From Ambrosia x helenae (taxonomy: Eukaryota > Streptophyta > Magnoliopsida > Asterales > Asteraceae): a stretch of 64,000 bases of DNA. The notes below the pieces were generated by a model. That model ran no database searches and was not told the DNA's origin. It worked only from the letters and a program-made list of their open reading frames with translations. Shown here piece after piece: positions 53,571 through 64,000 of the stretch. Every line of letters starts with the position of its first letter. Within the stretch, counting starts at the first letter, position 1. The position numbers were made by a program, and so were the translations under genes. The stretch is from contig JAUTDX010001489.1 of NCBI GenBank assembly GCA_030844895.1, positions 1 through 64,000 of the forward strand, in the 5' to 3' direction.

Positions 53571-53686
53571 AACAGGCGACTAGCTAGCTAGTCGCCCCAT
53601 AGGGACACAAGTAGCCTTCTGATAGGTGACTAGCTTAGCTAGTCGCCCTAAGGGCACACGACTAGCATACCTAGTCGCCTCCCTCC
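53571..53686 (+). repeat. Cluster of GCGACTAG/CTAGTCGC palindromes in G1 LTR
   Basis: Short inverted units such as GGCGACTAGCTAGCTAGTCG and GACTAGCTTAGCTAGTCGCC occur in a row, separated by CCCTAAGGGCACA-like spacers. Related clusters lie at 54445-54545 (same LTR), 56145-56265 and 57055-57195 (solo LTR B), and 63530-63645 (5' LTR). Confidence 0.85.
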
Positions 53687-54962
53687 AGGCTGTTGGCTAT
53701 TTTACGCGCGAAACCCTCTGAATTAGATCTGAATAAAGTTGTAACACCCCTATTCAATCCCCAATCATTAAACAACCCATCCCCCGAATATTATCCGCTT
53801 ATCATGCTAATTGTAAATTTTCCCCCAAAATGGTTAATATTATGGATATGTCACCTCATTGCATGAAAACATTACCCTAAATAGCAAATAATTAGATTTC
53901 TTTAAATAATCATATTCCAAATATCGTCATGATGTTGTTACATCATTCTAACATAAACCCTATCATGTTTCAATCATCGAATCATCATATTCCATCCAAA
54001 TGGGTCAATACACATAATATTCACATAATACATCATACAATCAAAAAAACATGAGATAAACATCCTAACAACTATCCTAGATCATTAACATAGCAAATAC
54101 GTAAGAATCCCATGTTTAAAATCAACAAAATCATTTCAGACTTGTATTTTTTTTTTTATCAAAAACCCATGTATATTTTAGGTTAGGATCTGTTTTTCAA
54201 GGGTTTCAAAGATAGAAACTTATTAAAATCAAGTATGGACCTTTAGGGTTCAGAATAACAATTTAACAAGAGCTTATGATGAATAACACACCTTAGATCT
54301 TGTTTGGAAATGATGTTTTGAGCTTAGAAATGGTAGATTTAGGATAAAAACGGGTTTCAGAGGTTAAGGATGGTGGGAGAGCACTTTGGGGCGAGTTAGG
54401 GTTGCACAAATAATGTTTAGAAAGTCAAGGTTGGTATTTATGGCTGCAGCTAGTCGCACCAGACATTCAGGGCGACTAGCAGCTGCAGGGCACAAATAGC
54501 TCAGCTAGTCGCCCCTAGGGCTGGTGACTAGCTTTGCTAGTTGCCTCCAGCATGGCTGTTTGGTTTTTTGACGCGTTAAATGCTAATTTAACATATTAAT
54601 TCATGTGTCCACATATCAACAAATTATATAATGACTATAAAACATCTATTACTTGATAACTAACACGTTTACGTTAATTCACCAACCTCCGGGAGTCGAG
54701 AATCGCGCGTGTGTGTTTTTACCGGGTGTTCCACCAAATCACCAATCCCTAGACATATGTGTGTAACCGACTCTTGATGATCCCCCGAATCATCGCAACG
54801 ACTCCCGATGGTTCCCCCGAATCATCAAATAGGTCCCCAATGATTCCTGAATCACCGAATTGACTCTACCAGACTTAGTTAAGTATGTTTTATGAATGTT
54901 TTGCTACGGTAGACTTATATGTTTGATGAAAGTTATTATCCTGAGTTTGCCGGGTGTCACAG

Positions 54963-55162
54963 CATCCCCCTGTTGAAAGAATTTTCGTCCCGAAAATTGC
55001 TCTAAGTCAAAAGGAAAGAATTGTTTTTGCCAGTTGTCAAATCATTCCCCTGTTAAAAGGAATTTCGCCCTGAAAGTCAGTTTGCTTCAATAGTGGTAGG
55101 TGCTGGTTTCGGGATAGATGAGGATACTTGAGCTTCATCTGATCCTCTCGTTCCTATGTGAG
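54963..55162 (-). pseudogene. G1 PPT and last piece of integrase
   Basis: In element sense the piece resumes after the solo LTR with CTCACATAGGAACGAGAG, i.e. LT*ER then EDQMKLKYPHLS, the end of a gypsy integrase, with an in-frame TAG. After about 100 nt comes the PPT TTCAACAGGGGGATGC (54963-54980), directly before the 3' LTR. Confidence 0.8.
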
Positions 55163-55167
55163 CTCCG

Positions 55168-57568
55168 TGTCACAACCTCAAATTCAACCTGCGGAGATTT
55201 ACCGCGAGGCGTGTGACATAACAGGATCCAAGTCAACTATCACAATAAACGACAACTATATGATATGAAAACAACGTAATAAAACGAACCAAACAGTTTA
55301 AAAGTATTAACCAACTACAACGAAAGCTTAAATAGTTTACAACCCAAAATAAAGTAGTTAATAGTTTAACAGTTGTTCAAAAACCATGCAAATGATAACT
55401 AGACGCCGTAGGACTCGGTGCGCCTACTCCAGCTGTGCTACGTTAGCGACCTAAGAAAACATGCTAAAAGTGTCAACATAATATGCTGGTGAGTTCATAG
55501 GTTTTACAAAAACGGTTGTCATAAGTAAGAAAGATCATTCCCGTTACTAATATGTTATGTGGACGTTAGCTAGACGTTAAGTATGTTACTACTATGATTG
55601 AAACCATTGCTGACTAAGTTGTTTCTTAAGTGTGTACCCTTCGGACTACCGTCATCCTCGGTAGGCCCTGTGTGCTTGAGACAATATGTACCCGTCCGAC
55701 CTCCAGTTGACCCGGGTGGGGTTTGTCAAGCCCAATAGATCTATCCACCCCCGCTATATACCCATAAGTGTCTTGAATAATAACCCGTAGGGTTAACTAG
55801 TCCCTGATTGTCCAGAACATGACTACGTATGTTTGAATGTTTGACTCGACCACACAAGACAAGACCCGACATCCTGTTGGTGACCCGACACCCCCGTGTT
55901 AGCCAAATACAAGTAAACAAGTATGCATGTGTAGATATGCACCTTATATGAATAACAGTTTACAAGTTCATGCATATAGTTCACAAAATGCATGTATGAG
56001 CCATTACACGTGTTACGAGGTTACTAGACATGTTACGGGGTTCACAATGTGTTTCTAGGCGTCAAAACATGTTACAGGGTTCCAAAACACATTTCCGGCA
56101 TCAAAACACACGACTAGGCATAAAAAATACACGACTGGGCATTAAGCAGGTGACTAGCTAAGCTAGTCGACCCTTATGGGCACGATTAGCCCTCCACCAG
56201 GTGATTAGCTAAGCTAGTGGCCCCTCAGGCACACGACGAGCTTGGCTAGTCGCCTGCCTGCAGGCTGGTGGCTCTTTTCGCTCGCGAAACCCTCCAAATC
56301 AAATCCGAAACATGAAGAAACACCCCATATCAATGTACAATCATCAAACAACCTAACCCTATCAAAAATCCCCAATTTATCATTAGTTTAAGACCCTAAT
56401 TGTAAGTATTTCGCAAAATGGAATAATATTATGGAAACATCACATCATTGCATGAAAACTTTACCCTAAATGGCAAATAAGCAGATTTCATCATACAAAC
56501 ACATTACAATCATCATCAGGTTGTTGTTAATTACATAATTCTAGCACAAACCCTAACAAGTTTCATTCATCAAAGCATCACATAGTATCCTAAATCTTTC
56601 AAACACCCTCAAATGGGTCAAAACTCATATTGTTCATAAAACACATCAAACAACCATCAAAACCTGAGATAAACACCCTTCCAAATAATCCATATCTGCC
56701 AAATAACAAATTCACAAGAATCCCCATGTTTAGATCATCTAAAACAATTTCAAGCTTGTATTTGTATCAAAAACCAATGTAGATATTAAGATATAGGTTA
56801 GAATATGTTTTTCAAGAGTTTTCAAAGGTAGAAACTTTATAAAATCAGGTCTGGACCTTTAGGGTTCAAAAGAATGACTTAACAAAGGTTTGGGAAGAAT
56901 AACACACCTTAGATCTTTGCTTGTGAGGGTTGTTTAGCATGAAAATGATGGATTTTGGCCAAAAACAAGTGTACAGAGATTAAGGGTGAGAGCACTTTGG
57001 GGCGAATTAGGGTTGCACAAATGATGTTTAACAAATCAACTATGGTATTTATAGTTGCAGCTAGCTGTTCCAGACCATCTGGGCAACTAGCTGCTGCAGG
57101 ACATGACTAGCTTAGCTAGTTTCCCCTTAGAGGGCACGACTAGCTAGCTAGTCGCCCCTAGAGGTGGTGACTAGCTCAGCTAGTCACCCTCTGCAGGTTG
57201 ATTTGGTTTTCGACGCGTGAAACACTATTTTAACATATTATCACGTATTCACATACCAACAAGTTATATAATGATCGTAAAACACTTATTACTCGATAAC
57301 TAACACGTTCACGTTAATTCACCAACTTCCAGGACTCGAGACTCGTGTGTGTGCGTTTAATCCGGTGATCCTCCGAATCACCAACCCTTGGGCACATGGA
57401 TATAAACCGACTCCTGATGATCCCCCGGATCATCGTAACGACTCCCGATGATTCCTCGAATCATCAAATTGACTCAACTAACCCAGTTAAGTATGATTTA
57501 TGAATGTTTCGCTAAGGTACAGTTGTGTATGTGTAATGAATATTAACTGGAGTTTGCCGGGTATCACA
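55168..57568 (-). mobile_element. Solo LTR B inserted in the G1 integrase gene
   Basis: 2401 bp, TGTCACAACC...GGGTATCACA on the plus strand. It is related to the G1 LTRs but clearly more diverged from them than those are from each other. Flanks CTCCG (55163-55167) and CTCTG (57569-57573) are a 5-bp duplication with one mismatch. G1 integrase reads through the site: GPE on the right side, LT*EREDQMK on the left. So this is a single LTR of a sister family that inserted in G1 and then lost its internal part by recombination. Confidence 0.85.
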
Positions 57569-57573
57569 CTCTG

Positions 57574-60430
57574 GTCCATGGTTGGAGTTCCAACGAACTT
57601 TAACGATGCAGATTTACTCCGACGAAGTCTCCGAATCTTATAATCGTAGATTTCAACTGGATCTTGCACGATACGTAGACGATCATCAATATTGATCTCT
57701 TCCAGAGGAACAATGAGTGTCTCATAAGCCAGACACTTTTTGAGATTAGAGACATGGAAACCGTTATGGACACTATTAAGTTCAGCTGGTAAATCAAGTC
57801 TGTATGCTACCGGCACAATCCGTTCCAGGAATGCGAACGGTCCGATATAACGAGGGTTTCGTTTACCACGCTTCTCAAAGTGTATAATGCCTTTCCATAG
57901 AGAGACTTTCAAAAGTACCATGTCGCTAACTTGGAATTTCAACGGTTTGCGACAATGATAAGCGTAGCTCTTTTGACGATCCTGAGCTTCTGCCATACGA
58001 CTATGAATTTGTACGATCTTCTCATAAGTCTCGTACACAAGTTCTAGACTCGTGAGTTGGCTCTCACTCACTTTGGCCCAATAGAGAGGAGAATGACATT
58101 TCCCCCCGTAAAGAGCCTCGAACGGAGCTGCCTTGATGCTAGAATGGTAGTTGTTTTTGTAAGAGAACTCCACCAACGGTAGATGACTCTCCCAACTCTT
58201 GCCAAAATTGATAACTCATGCCAGAAGCATATTTTCCAAAGTTTGAAGTGTCCGCTCGCTTTGACCATCATTTTGGCCACCAATAGAGTATCACAAATCC
58301 TGATACATCTTCTCGGAGCTAGGGTGAACATAATACCGGGATTTGTGAGCTTCGGCCAAGACAAGCTCTCGCAAACTCCTGAACAACAGAACCTAAACAC
58401 GTTCTATAAAATAATGTAGGCCATCCGACCTAAGCTCATGATGCTTATACGCACAATGCATGGTTTCAGCTTTAAGGTTTTCCTCCTTTAAAGCTTCTTG
58501 CTGTGCAGAACAGATTCGGCTAGGAAAACCAGAATAGATGGTGCGCTGCAAAGCTCGAATACGATGAGGCCTAACGGATTCCTTCCTACTTAAGGCGCCT
58601 GCTACAACATTTGCCATACCAGGATGGTATTTGATGGCACAATCATAATTATTAAGGAGATTGACCCACCGATGCTGTCGCATGTTCAACTCCTTCTGAT
58701 CAAAGATATGCTGAAGACTCTTGTGATCGGTATAAATGGTGCAATTTGTACCATACAAGTAATGTCTCTAGATCTTCAAAGCAAAGACAACTGCACCTAA
58801 TTCCAGATCATGGGTGATGTAGTTCTTATCATGCCTTTAACTTGACGAGAAGCATAAGCGATAACCTTCTCGCGTTGCATCAACACACAACTAAGACCCT
58901 GGATAGAAGCATCACAATAAACAACAAAATCATCCATACCCTCAGGCAAGGATAAGATAGGCGCAGAAAAGAGTTTAAGCTTCAATGTTTGAAACACTGA
59001 CCCTTGCGAATCACCCCAGTCAAACTTCTTGTCTTTCTAGGTAAGAGAGGTGAGGGGTTGAGCAATATTCGAAAACCCCTCAATAAAACGATGCTAATAA
59101 CCTGCAAGAACTAGAAATTCCCGTACCTCAGTTGGCGTTTTCGGTGTTCCAGTCTTTGATGGCTTCTATCTTAGATGGATCCACATGAATTCCCGATTCA
59201 TTAACCACATGACCAATGAATCGAACTTCATGCAACCAAAAGTCACATTTGGAGAACTTAGCATACAGCTGTTCTCGTCTTAAGAGTTCCCATACTAGAC
59301 GCAAATGTTCCTCATGGTCCTCCTTGCTCTTGGAATAGATCAGGATATCATCAATGAAGACAATAACGAATTTATCAAGATAAGGCTTGCAAACACAGTT
59401 CATCAAATCCATGAACACCGCTAGCGCATTGGTGAGATCAAAAGGCATGACTAAGAATTAAAAGTGGCCATTGCGAGTTCTAAAAGCAGTCTTCGGAATA
59501 TCGGCTTCCTGCACCGTAAGCTGATGGTACCCAGACCTCAAATCAATCTTCAAATAAAAGCTGGAACCCCGGAGCTGGTCAAACAAATCATCAATACGGG
59601 GAAGAGGATAATGGTTCTTGATCGTCACCTTTTTCAGCTCACGATAATCAAGGTACATTCGAAGGCTTCTATCTTTTTTCTTAACAAACAAGATAGGGGC
59701 TCCCCACGGGGAAGACCTAGGTCGAATAAATCCCTTCTTCAATAACTACTAGAGTTGGTTAGACAATTCTTGCATCTCAGGAGGTACAAGATGATAAGGG
59801 GATTGAGCAATAGGAGCTGCACCAGGTGCAAGATCAATATTAAACTCAACCTGACACTGAGGTGGAAGGCCAGGAAAATCTTCAAGAAAAACATCAGGAA
59901 AATCACGAAGAACTAGAATATCTTCAATCTTATTCTCTTCCACAGACGACATAGAAACAAGTGTCAGAATGGCGGTATAACCCTTTCAAAGATATTTATG
60001 GGCTTTCATACACGAAATAATACTCAAAGGAACACCGCTTTTCTCACCATGCAACAATAAGATTTCTCTATCAGGGAGTGGAAGTCGAACGACTTTATCT
60101 AAACAAACAATTTTTGCATGATTCAAGGATAACCAATCCATACCTACAAGCACATCAAAACTACCCAAAGATACCGGCATAAGATCTATGGAAAACGAAT
60201 AACCCGAAAGATCTAGATGACACCCATTCAAAATATGTGTACCCTCAATTTCCTTACCATTAGCGAATTCTATTAAGTACTTAGCCTCTAAAGGTGTAGG
60301 TACTATATCTAGCAACTGACTAAACTCGATAGATACGAAGCTCTTACCGGCACCAGAATCAAATAAAACTGAAGCATAGCGATGATTAAGAAGAAACGTA
60401 CCCGTAACTGTGTCTGGATCTCGTCAGGCT
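57574..60430 (-). pseudogene. G1 pol pseudogene: protease, RT, RNase H, integrase
   Basis: In order on the minus strand: protease VLFDSGAGKSFVS (about 60350) and LVGMDWLS (about 60140); RT with GFIRPRSSPWGAPILFVKKK, KIDLRSGYHQL and catalytic FIDDILIYSK (about 59350); RNase H with VVYCDAS (about 58920) and TIYTDHKSLQHIF (about 58740); integrase zinc region LRELVLAEAHKS...VHPSSEKMYQDL; then a jump to GQSERTLQTLENMLL and the C-terminal domain (PFEALYGGKCHSPLYW, YIGPFAFLERI). The integrase catalytic core is missing at about 58275. Stops and frameshifts occur roughly every 200-400 bp. It is the upstream part of the same gene whose last codons lie at 54981-55162. Confidence 0.9.
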
Positions 60431-61841
60431 TCCCCTGAACCAATGAAGAAGGCATGCGCATTCCTACCGCCGTCGCCGTTGTTTTCGTTACGGCTCCCGT
60501 TCTTCCCACCCTCACCGTGCTTAAACTTTGGACAATCAAGCTTAAAATGCCCAGCCTGACCATAGTTATAACACCCCTTGTTAGGTTAAGGAGCGACTAG
60601 AGGAACAGACTTTTCATACAACTTGACCTTGCAATTCCGAATCTCATGACTAGGATTACCACACCACTGACACTAGAATTTGCAGCACTGACCAGTATAG
60701 TGATAATTACACTTGCTATACTTCGGGCAGCTCCCAGCATAAGAACCTGACTTCTGCCCCGACTAGGCCCCAAACGATGAACTGGAAGTTTCAAACTTCC
60801 TCTGCTGTTGTTTCGGCTGAGAGGGAGTGGAGGTCTTCCCAGAATTATCCCACTTCCTTTTATTCTTAGGGGCTTTCTGAGCTGCACCCCTGGGAGGAAA
60901 AACACCTTCTTCCACCTTCTGATTGGTCAGCTTATGGGCTAACCTGACAGTTCCCTACAAAGTAGCCGAATCTGATGCAGTAACCAAGCCTCTAACCTCC
61001 GGCACCAATCCAGTAATATAGTGCTCGATTAGCCTAAACATTGGCATCACCAAACTTGGACACATGACTGCTAACTCATGATGCTTGATCGTGCACTCCT
61101 CAATCTTAGAACCCACCATCTTACGATTCCTTAACTCATGCTCAACCTTCCGCACCTCATCTCAAGGGCAATACTCACTTCTCAGCCGATGAAGAAACTC
61201 ATCACGTCAGAGCAGGACCTTCCAAGGTACGTGAAGCATTGGCTTTACCCAAGCCAAGAGTCTAAGTGGTAGAATTCCACCATGTCAAAGCACGACCTTC
61301 CAAGGTACCTGAAGCATACTTAACATGATTCTATGTCGGACAATTACACAGTTTAAACACTGACTCAACCTTCTCCAATCACCTGAGCAGTCCCATTGCT
61401 CCCTCCGTCCTACTGAAGGTATGAGGCTTACAGTCCATGAAAGCCTTAAAAGTACAAACCGGTTGCATCTGAAGAGGTGGTGGTGGAGGTGGTTGCTGGT
61501 TGACAACATTCCCGATCAAAACATGCGACATTGTTTAACCAAAACGAATACATTACCAGAAATATAGATAAGAGTGTCAGTAAATAAGTTAACACCAAGG
61601 CCTTGCGCCTGTGCTCCTGATAAGCAGCCAGAGCAATGGACACCTGCTCCTGGATTAAATTATTCAACTCAGTCTGGGACATGTTGATGTTGCCACGACC
61701 CCCACCACGGCTACCGCCGTAGCTGCATCCACCGTTACGTCCACCACGTCGTCCATCGGGAGATCCACACATCTTCTGACATTCACAAAGAACGAGATAT
61801 TTAGAATCGCTACTAATAGTCACGACATAAGTATACAACAA
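60431..61841 (-). pseudogene. G1 gag pseudogene
   Basis: Starts around 61770 with a Gly/Arg-rich N-terminus (GRRGGRNGG, GGRGNINMSQTELNNLI) typical of plant gypsy gag, followed by capsid-like fragments in changing frames (RKMVGSKIEECTIKHHELA near 61100; VRGLVTASDSATL near 60970). A knuckle reads CYNYGQAGHFKLDC near 60550, in which the second cysteine is Tyr, and another degraded Cys-rich stretch lies at 60640-60720. Multiple frame breaks; nonfunctional. A local duplication (ACGACCTTCCAAGGTAC-type phrase near 61215 and 61290) disrupts the middle. Confidence 0.8.
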
Positions 61842-62349
61842 CCATCCTGATCAGACCAATCCGTATCGACTACAGTTCATCCGATAAAAATATCCAAACT
61901 TATAAGATAGATAAGCTCTACAGCTCGTCTACCATAGAATGCGATACAAAGAAGGATCTCCAAGTGAACAATCACTTAGAAGCGTACTACGACGGGTACA
62001 AGTGCAAGATAGTGTGTGTGGGCAAGTGTGTTCATTGGAGCATAGAAGGGAGATGTCCGAATCCTGAACGGATCTCTAGAATAAACTAAAGCCACTCCAA
62101 TGTACCCACCGCCATGTAAGATCAACAAGCTAGCCTCTTCGTCTTCAAAACCCGGAGAAGAAGGATATACAGAAATAGAAACAAAGACAGATAAGATGGA
62201 TGATGCAACATGTAACTGATGATGATATTGACACCCCTGCATTGTTAGTAAGTTTCCCACTTAACATGACTCATATGTGTGTAACCGTCTAGTGTGTGAG
62301 ACTTGGCTATAAACCAAACTCCACATGCAGTCCTAGTTCACTATAACCA
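61842..62349 (-). other. G1 leader between PBS and gag
   Basis: Untranslated leader of about 500 bp in element sense. A minus-strand frame at 61976-62260 shows no known motif. Confidence 0.6.
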
Positions 62350-62364
62350 TTGGCTATGATACCA
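62350..62364 (-). other. G1 primer-binding site
   Basis: In element sense TGGTATCATAGCCAA, three bases after the 5' LTR. It differs by one base from the usual iMet PBS (TGGTATCAGAGCC). Confidence 0.82.
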
Positions 62365-62367
62365 ATC

Positions 62368-64000
62368 TGTCACACCCTCAAATTCCACTTGCGGGGTTTT
62401 ACCACGAGGAGCGTGACACACCAAGATCCAAGTCAACGGTCATAATAAATGACAACTATATGATATGAATGTAACGAAATAAAACCCAATAGTTCACGGT
62501 TAAAACGACACAGTACAGCAGAAGCAGTATATGTTTACAAACCAAAACTCAAAGGTAAATAGTTTCAGAATAGTTCAAATAAGTTTAATATGTGATGCAT
62601 GAGACAAACGGATGTCGTGGACTCCATTGCATCCTAAGCCAGTGCAGCTCCCTTAGCGACCTCAGAAAACATGCTATGTTAGTCAATACATCTAGTGCGG
62701 GTGAGTTCACAAAGTTTTATGTTTGTAAAAGTAAGTAAATGTTTGTAAACCAAACCCTAGAATCCTTATATCTATACCTGATGCTAGCTAGACATCGTTA
62801 CATGATACTAAAGTGTTATGAACATTGTTGAACGTTAGTAAATGCCTTTAATACCCTCCACCGTTCATCACCCAGTGTCATAAGTTAGATAGGACAAATA
62901 TGGACCCATCCGACATCCAGTCGACCAGAGTGGGGCTTGTTGGGCCCAATAGATCTATTGAAACTTTCCCTGCTATGTATCCACATATTCATGGTTCAAA
63001 AGTTAGAAAGGACTTAAGTGATGAAATGTCGCTTTGTACCCATGTGATATAATCTAATACTGTGGTCTAAGGAAAATAATTTTATCCATCATGTTTCTTC
63101 CCCAAAAACGAAATCGGTAAAAGTGGGGCTATGAAACTTACCTTAAAAAGGTTTGTAAGTGTCTTGACTAATAACCCGTAGGTTAACTAGTCCCTGATTG
63201 TCCAGACCACGACTATGTACGTTTGAAAACATGTTTGAATGTTTGACTTAACCACACAAGACAAGACCCGACATCCCGTTGGTGACCCAATATCCCCGTG
63301 TTAGCCAAATACAAGTAAACAAGCAATCATGTGTAGATACGCACCTTATATGAATAACAATTCACAAATTCTAACATATAGTTCACATAATGCATGTATG
63401 AGTCATAATGTGTGTTATGAGGTTCCTAGACATGTTACGGGGTTTACAATATGTTTATAGGTGTCAAAACATGTTACAGGGTTAAAAAACACACGAGTGG
63501 CCACTAAATCACACGACTAGCATCAAAACATGTGACTAGCTAGGCTAGTCGCCCCATAGGGACACAAGTAGCCTTCTAATAGGTGACTAGCTAAGCTAGT
63601 CGCCACGAGGGCACACGACTAGCTTAGCTATTCGCCTCCCTACAGGCTGTTGACTATTTTGTGCGTGAAACCCTCCGGATCAGATCCGAATCAAGTTGTA
63701 ACACCCCCAATCAATCCCCAATCATTAAACAACCCATCCCTATCTATAATCCCCCAAATATTATCAGCTTATCATGCTAATTGTAAAGTTTTCCACAAAA
63801 TGAATAATATTATGGATATGTCACCTCATTGCATGAAAACATTACCCTAAATGGCAATTAATCAGATTTCATCACATAATCATGTTCCAAATATCATCAT
63901 ACTGTTATTACATCACTCTAACATAAACCTTATCATGTTTTAATCATCAGATTCCATCCTAAATCCTAACATCCTCAAATGGGTCAAAACACATAATATG
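62368..64000 (-). repeat. G1 5' LTR (cut by window edge)
   Basis: Starts TGTCACACCC on the plus strand. Visible part 1633 bp. Homologous along its length to 37399-37687 and 52613-53990, with many substitutions (roughly one in ten by eye), so G1 is old. Confidence 0.85.

Larger units (their letters stand above)
37399..54961 (-). repeat. G1 3' LTR, split by element X copy 2
   Basis: Left piece 37399-37687 starts TGCCACACCC and aligns with the start of the 5' LTR (TGTCACACCC at 62368). Right piece 52613-54961 resumes at CGACCTCAAAAAACATG and ends GGGTGTCACA. The two pieces abut at CTTAG, which is the uninterrupted sequence in the 5' LTR (CCTTAGCGACC near 62653). So the LTR was whole before X inserted. 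Confidence 0.82.
37399..64000 (-). mobile_element. Ty3/gypsy element G1, decayed, with nested insertions; runs off the window
   Basis: Minus-strand order: 5' LTR (62368 to beyond 64000), tRNA-Met-like PBS (62350-62364), gag (about 60540-61840), pol (54980-60430), PPT (54963-54980), 3' LTR (37399-54961). Two insertions split it: element X copy 2 in the 3' LTR and a solo LTR in the integrase region. Without insertions the internal part is about 5 kb and the 3' LTR about 2.6 kb. Protease, RT, RNase H and integrase order is that of Ty3/gypsy, and the end of integrase (EREDQMKLKYPHL) suits a chromovirus-type lineage, although the sublineage is uncertain. Many stops and frameshifts show that it is dead. 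Confidence 0.85.

Noticed and set aside
55168..62367. LTR B (55168-57568) as the 3' LTR of the gypsy element
   Set aside because: The integrase frame resumes on its far side (54981-55162), followed by a PPT and another LTR that matches the 5' LTR much better.

Overview
This window looks like an intergenic, repeat-dominated stretch of a flowering-plant nuclear genome. It is AT-rich, has plant-type introns, and is built from Ty1/copia, Ty3/gypsy, L1-type LINE, PIF/Harbinger, hAT-like and Mutator-like elements. The copia and gypsy families and the hairpin-ended repeats resemble those of Asteraceae, but that family assignment is an inference. I see no intact host gene. The only host-type genes are decayed fragments: a FAR1-RELATED SEQUENCE pseudogene at the left edge, an F-box/FBD-LRR fragment, a small acidic/basic gene with duplicated exons, and a degraded 5S rRNA piece.

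Left part (1-12.8 kb): the FAR1-like pseudogene, a solo-LTR-like element X (copy 1, 2401-5230) with perfect 5-bp target duplications, two Tourist-type MITEs, a 5S rRNA fragment and a hAT-like element.

Middle part (12.8-27.2 kb): an almost unbroken chain of transposon-like units separated by (TA)n tracts. At least nine unit types share one terminal layout: a (TA)n border, then about 16 nt, then three GARAAC-type hexamers with start-to-start spacings of 18-19 and 8-9 nt. Most also carry internal palindromes of the TTACAC-N2-GTGTAA kind. A Mutator-like element, a Harbinger element with a decayed transposase and a hAT-like element are inserted in the chain. This shared design is the strongest candidate for something not well described.

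27.2-37.4 kb: a solo LTR with perfect target duplications and a promoter-like region rich in ACGT motifs, two decayed L1-type LINE fragments on opposite strands, microsatellites and little else.

Right part (37.4-64 kb): one nested structure. A decayed Ty3/gypsy element (G1, minus strand, starting at 37399 and running off the right edge) carries element X copy 2 inside its 3' LTR and a solo LTR of a related family inside its integrase reading frame. Element X copy 2 in turn holds another solo LTR (38497-40365) and a complete, very young Ty1/copia element (41233-51879; LTRs differ at one of 439 positions by eye; target duplication CTACT). The copia element has gag and pol, broken by a frame change at the gag-pol junction and an apparent 1-nt loss in pol, and an unusual leader with 21 copies of GAGAAC.
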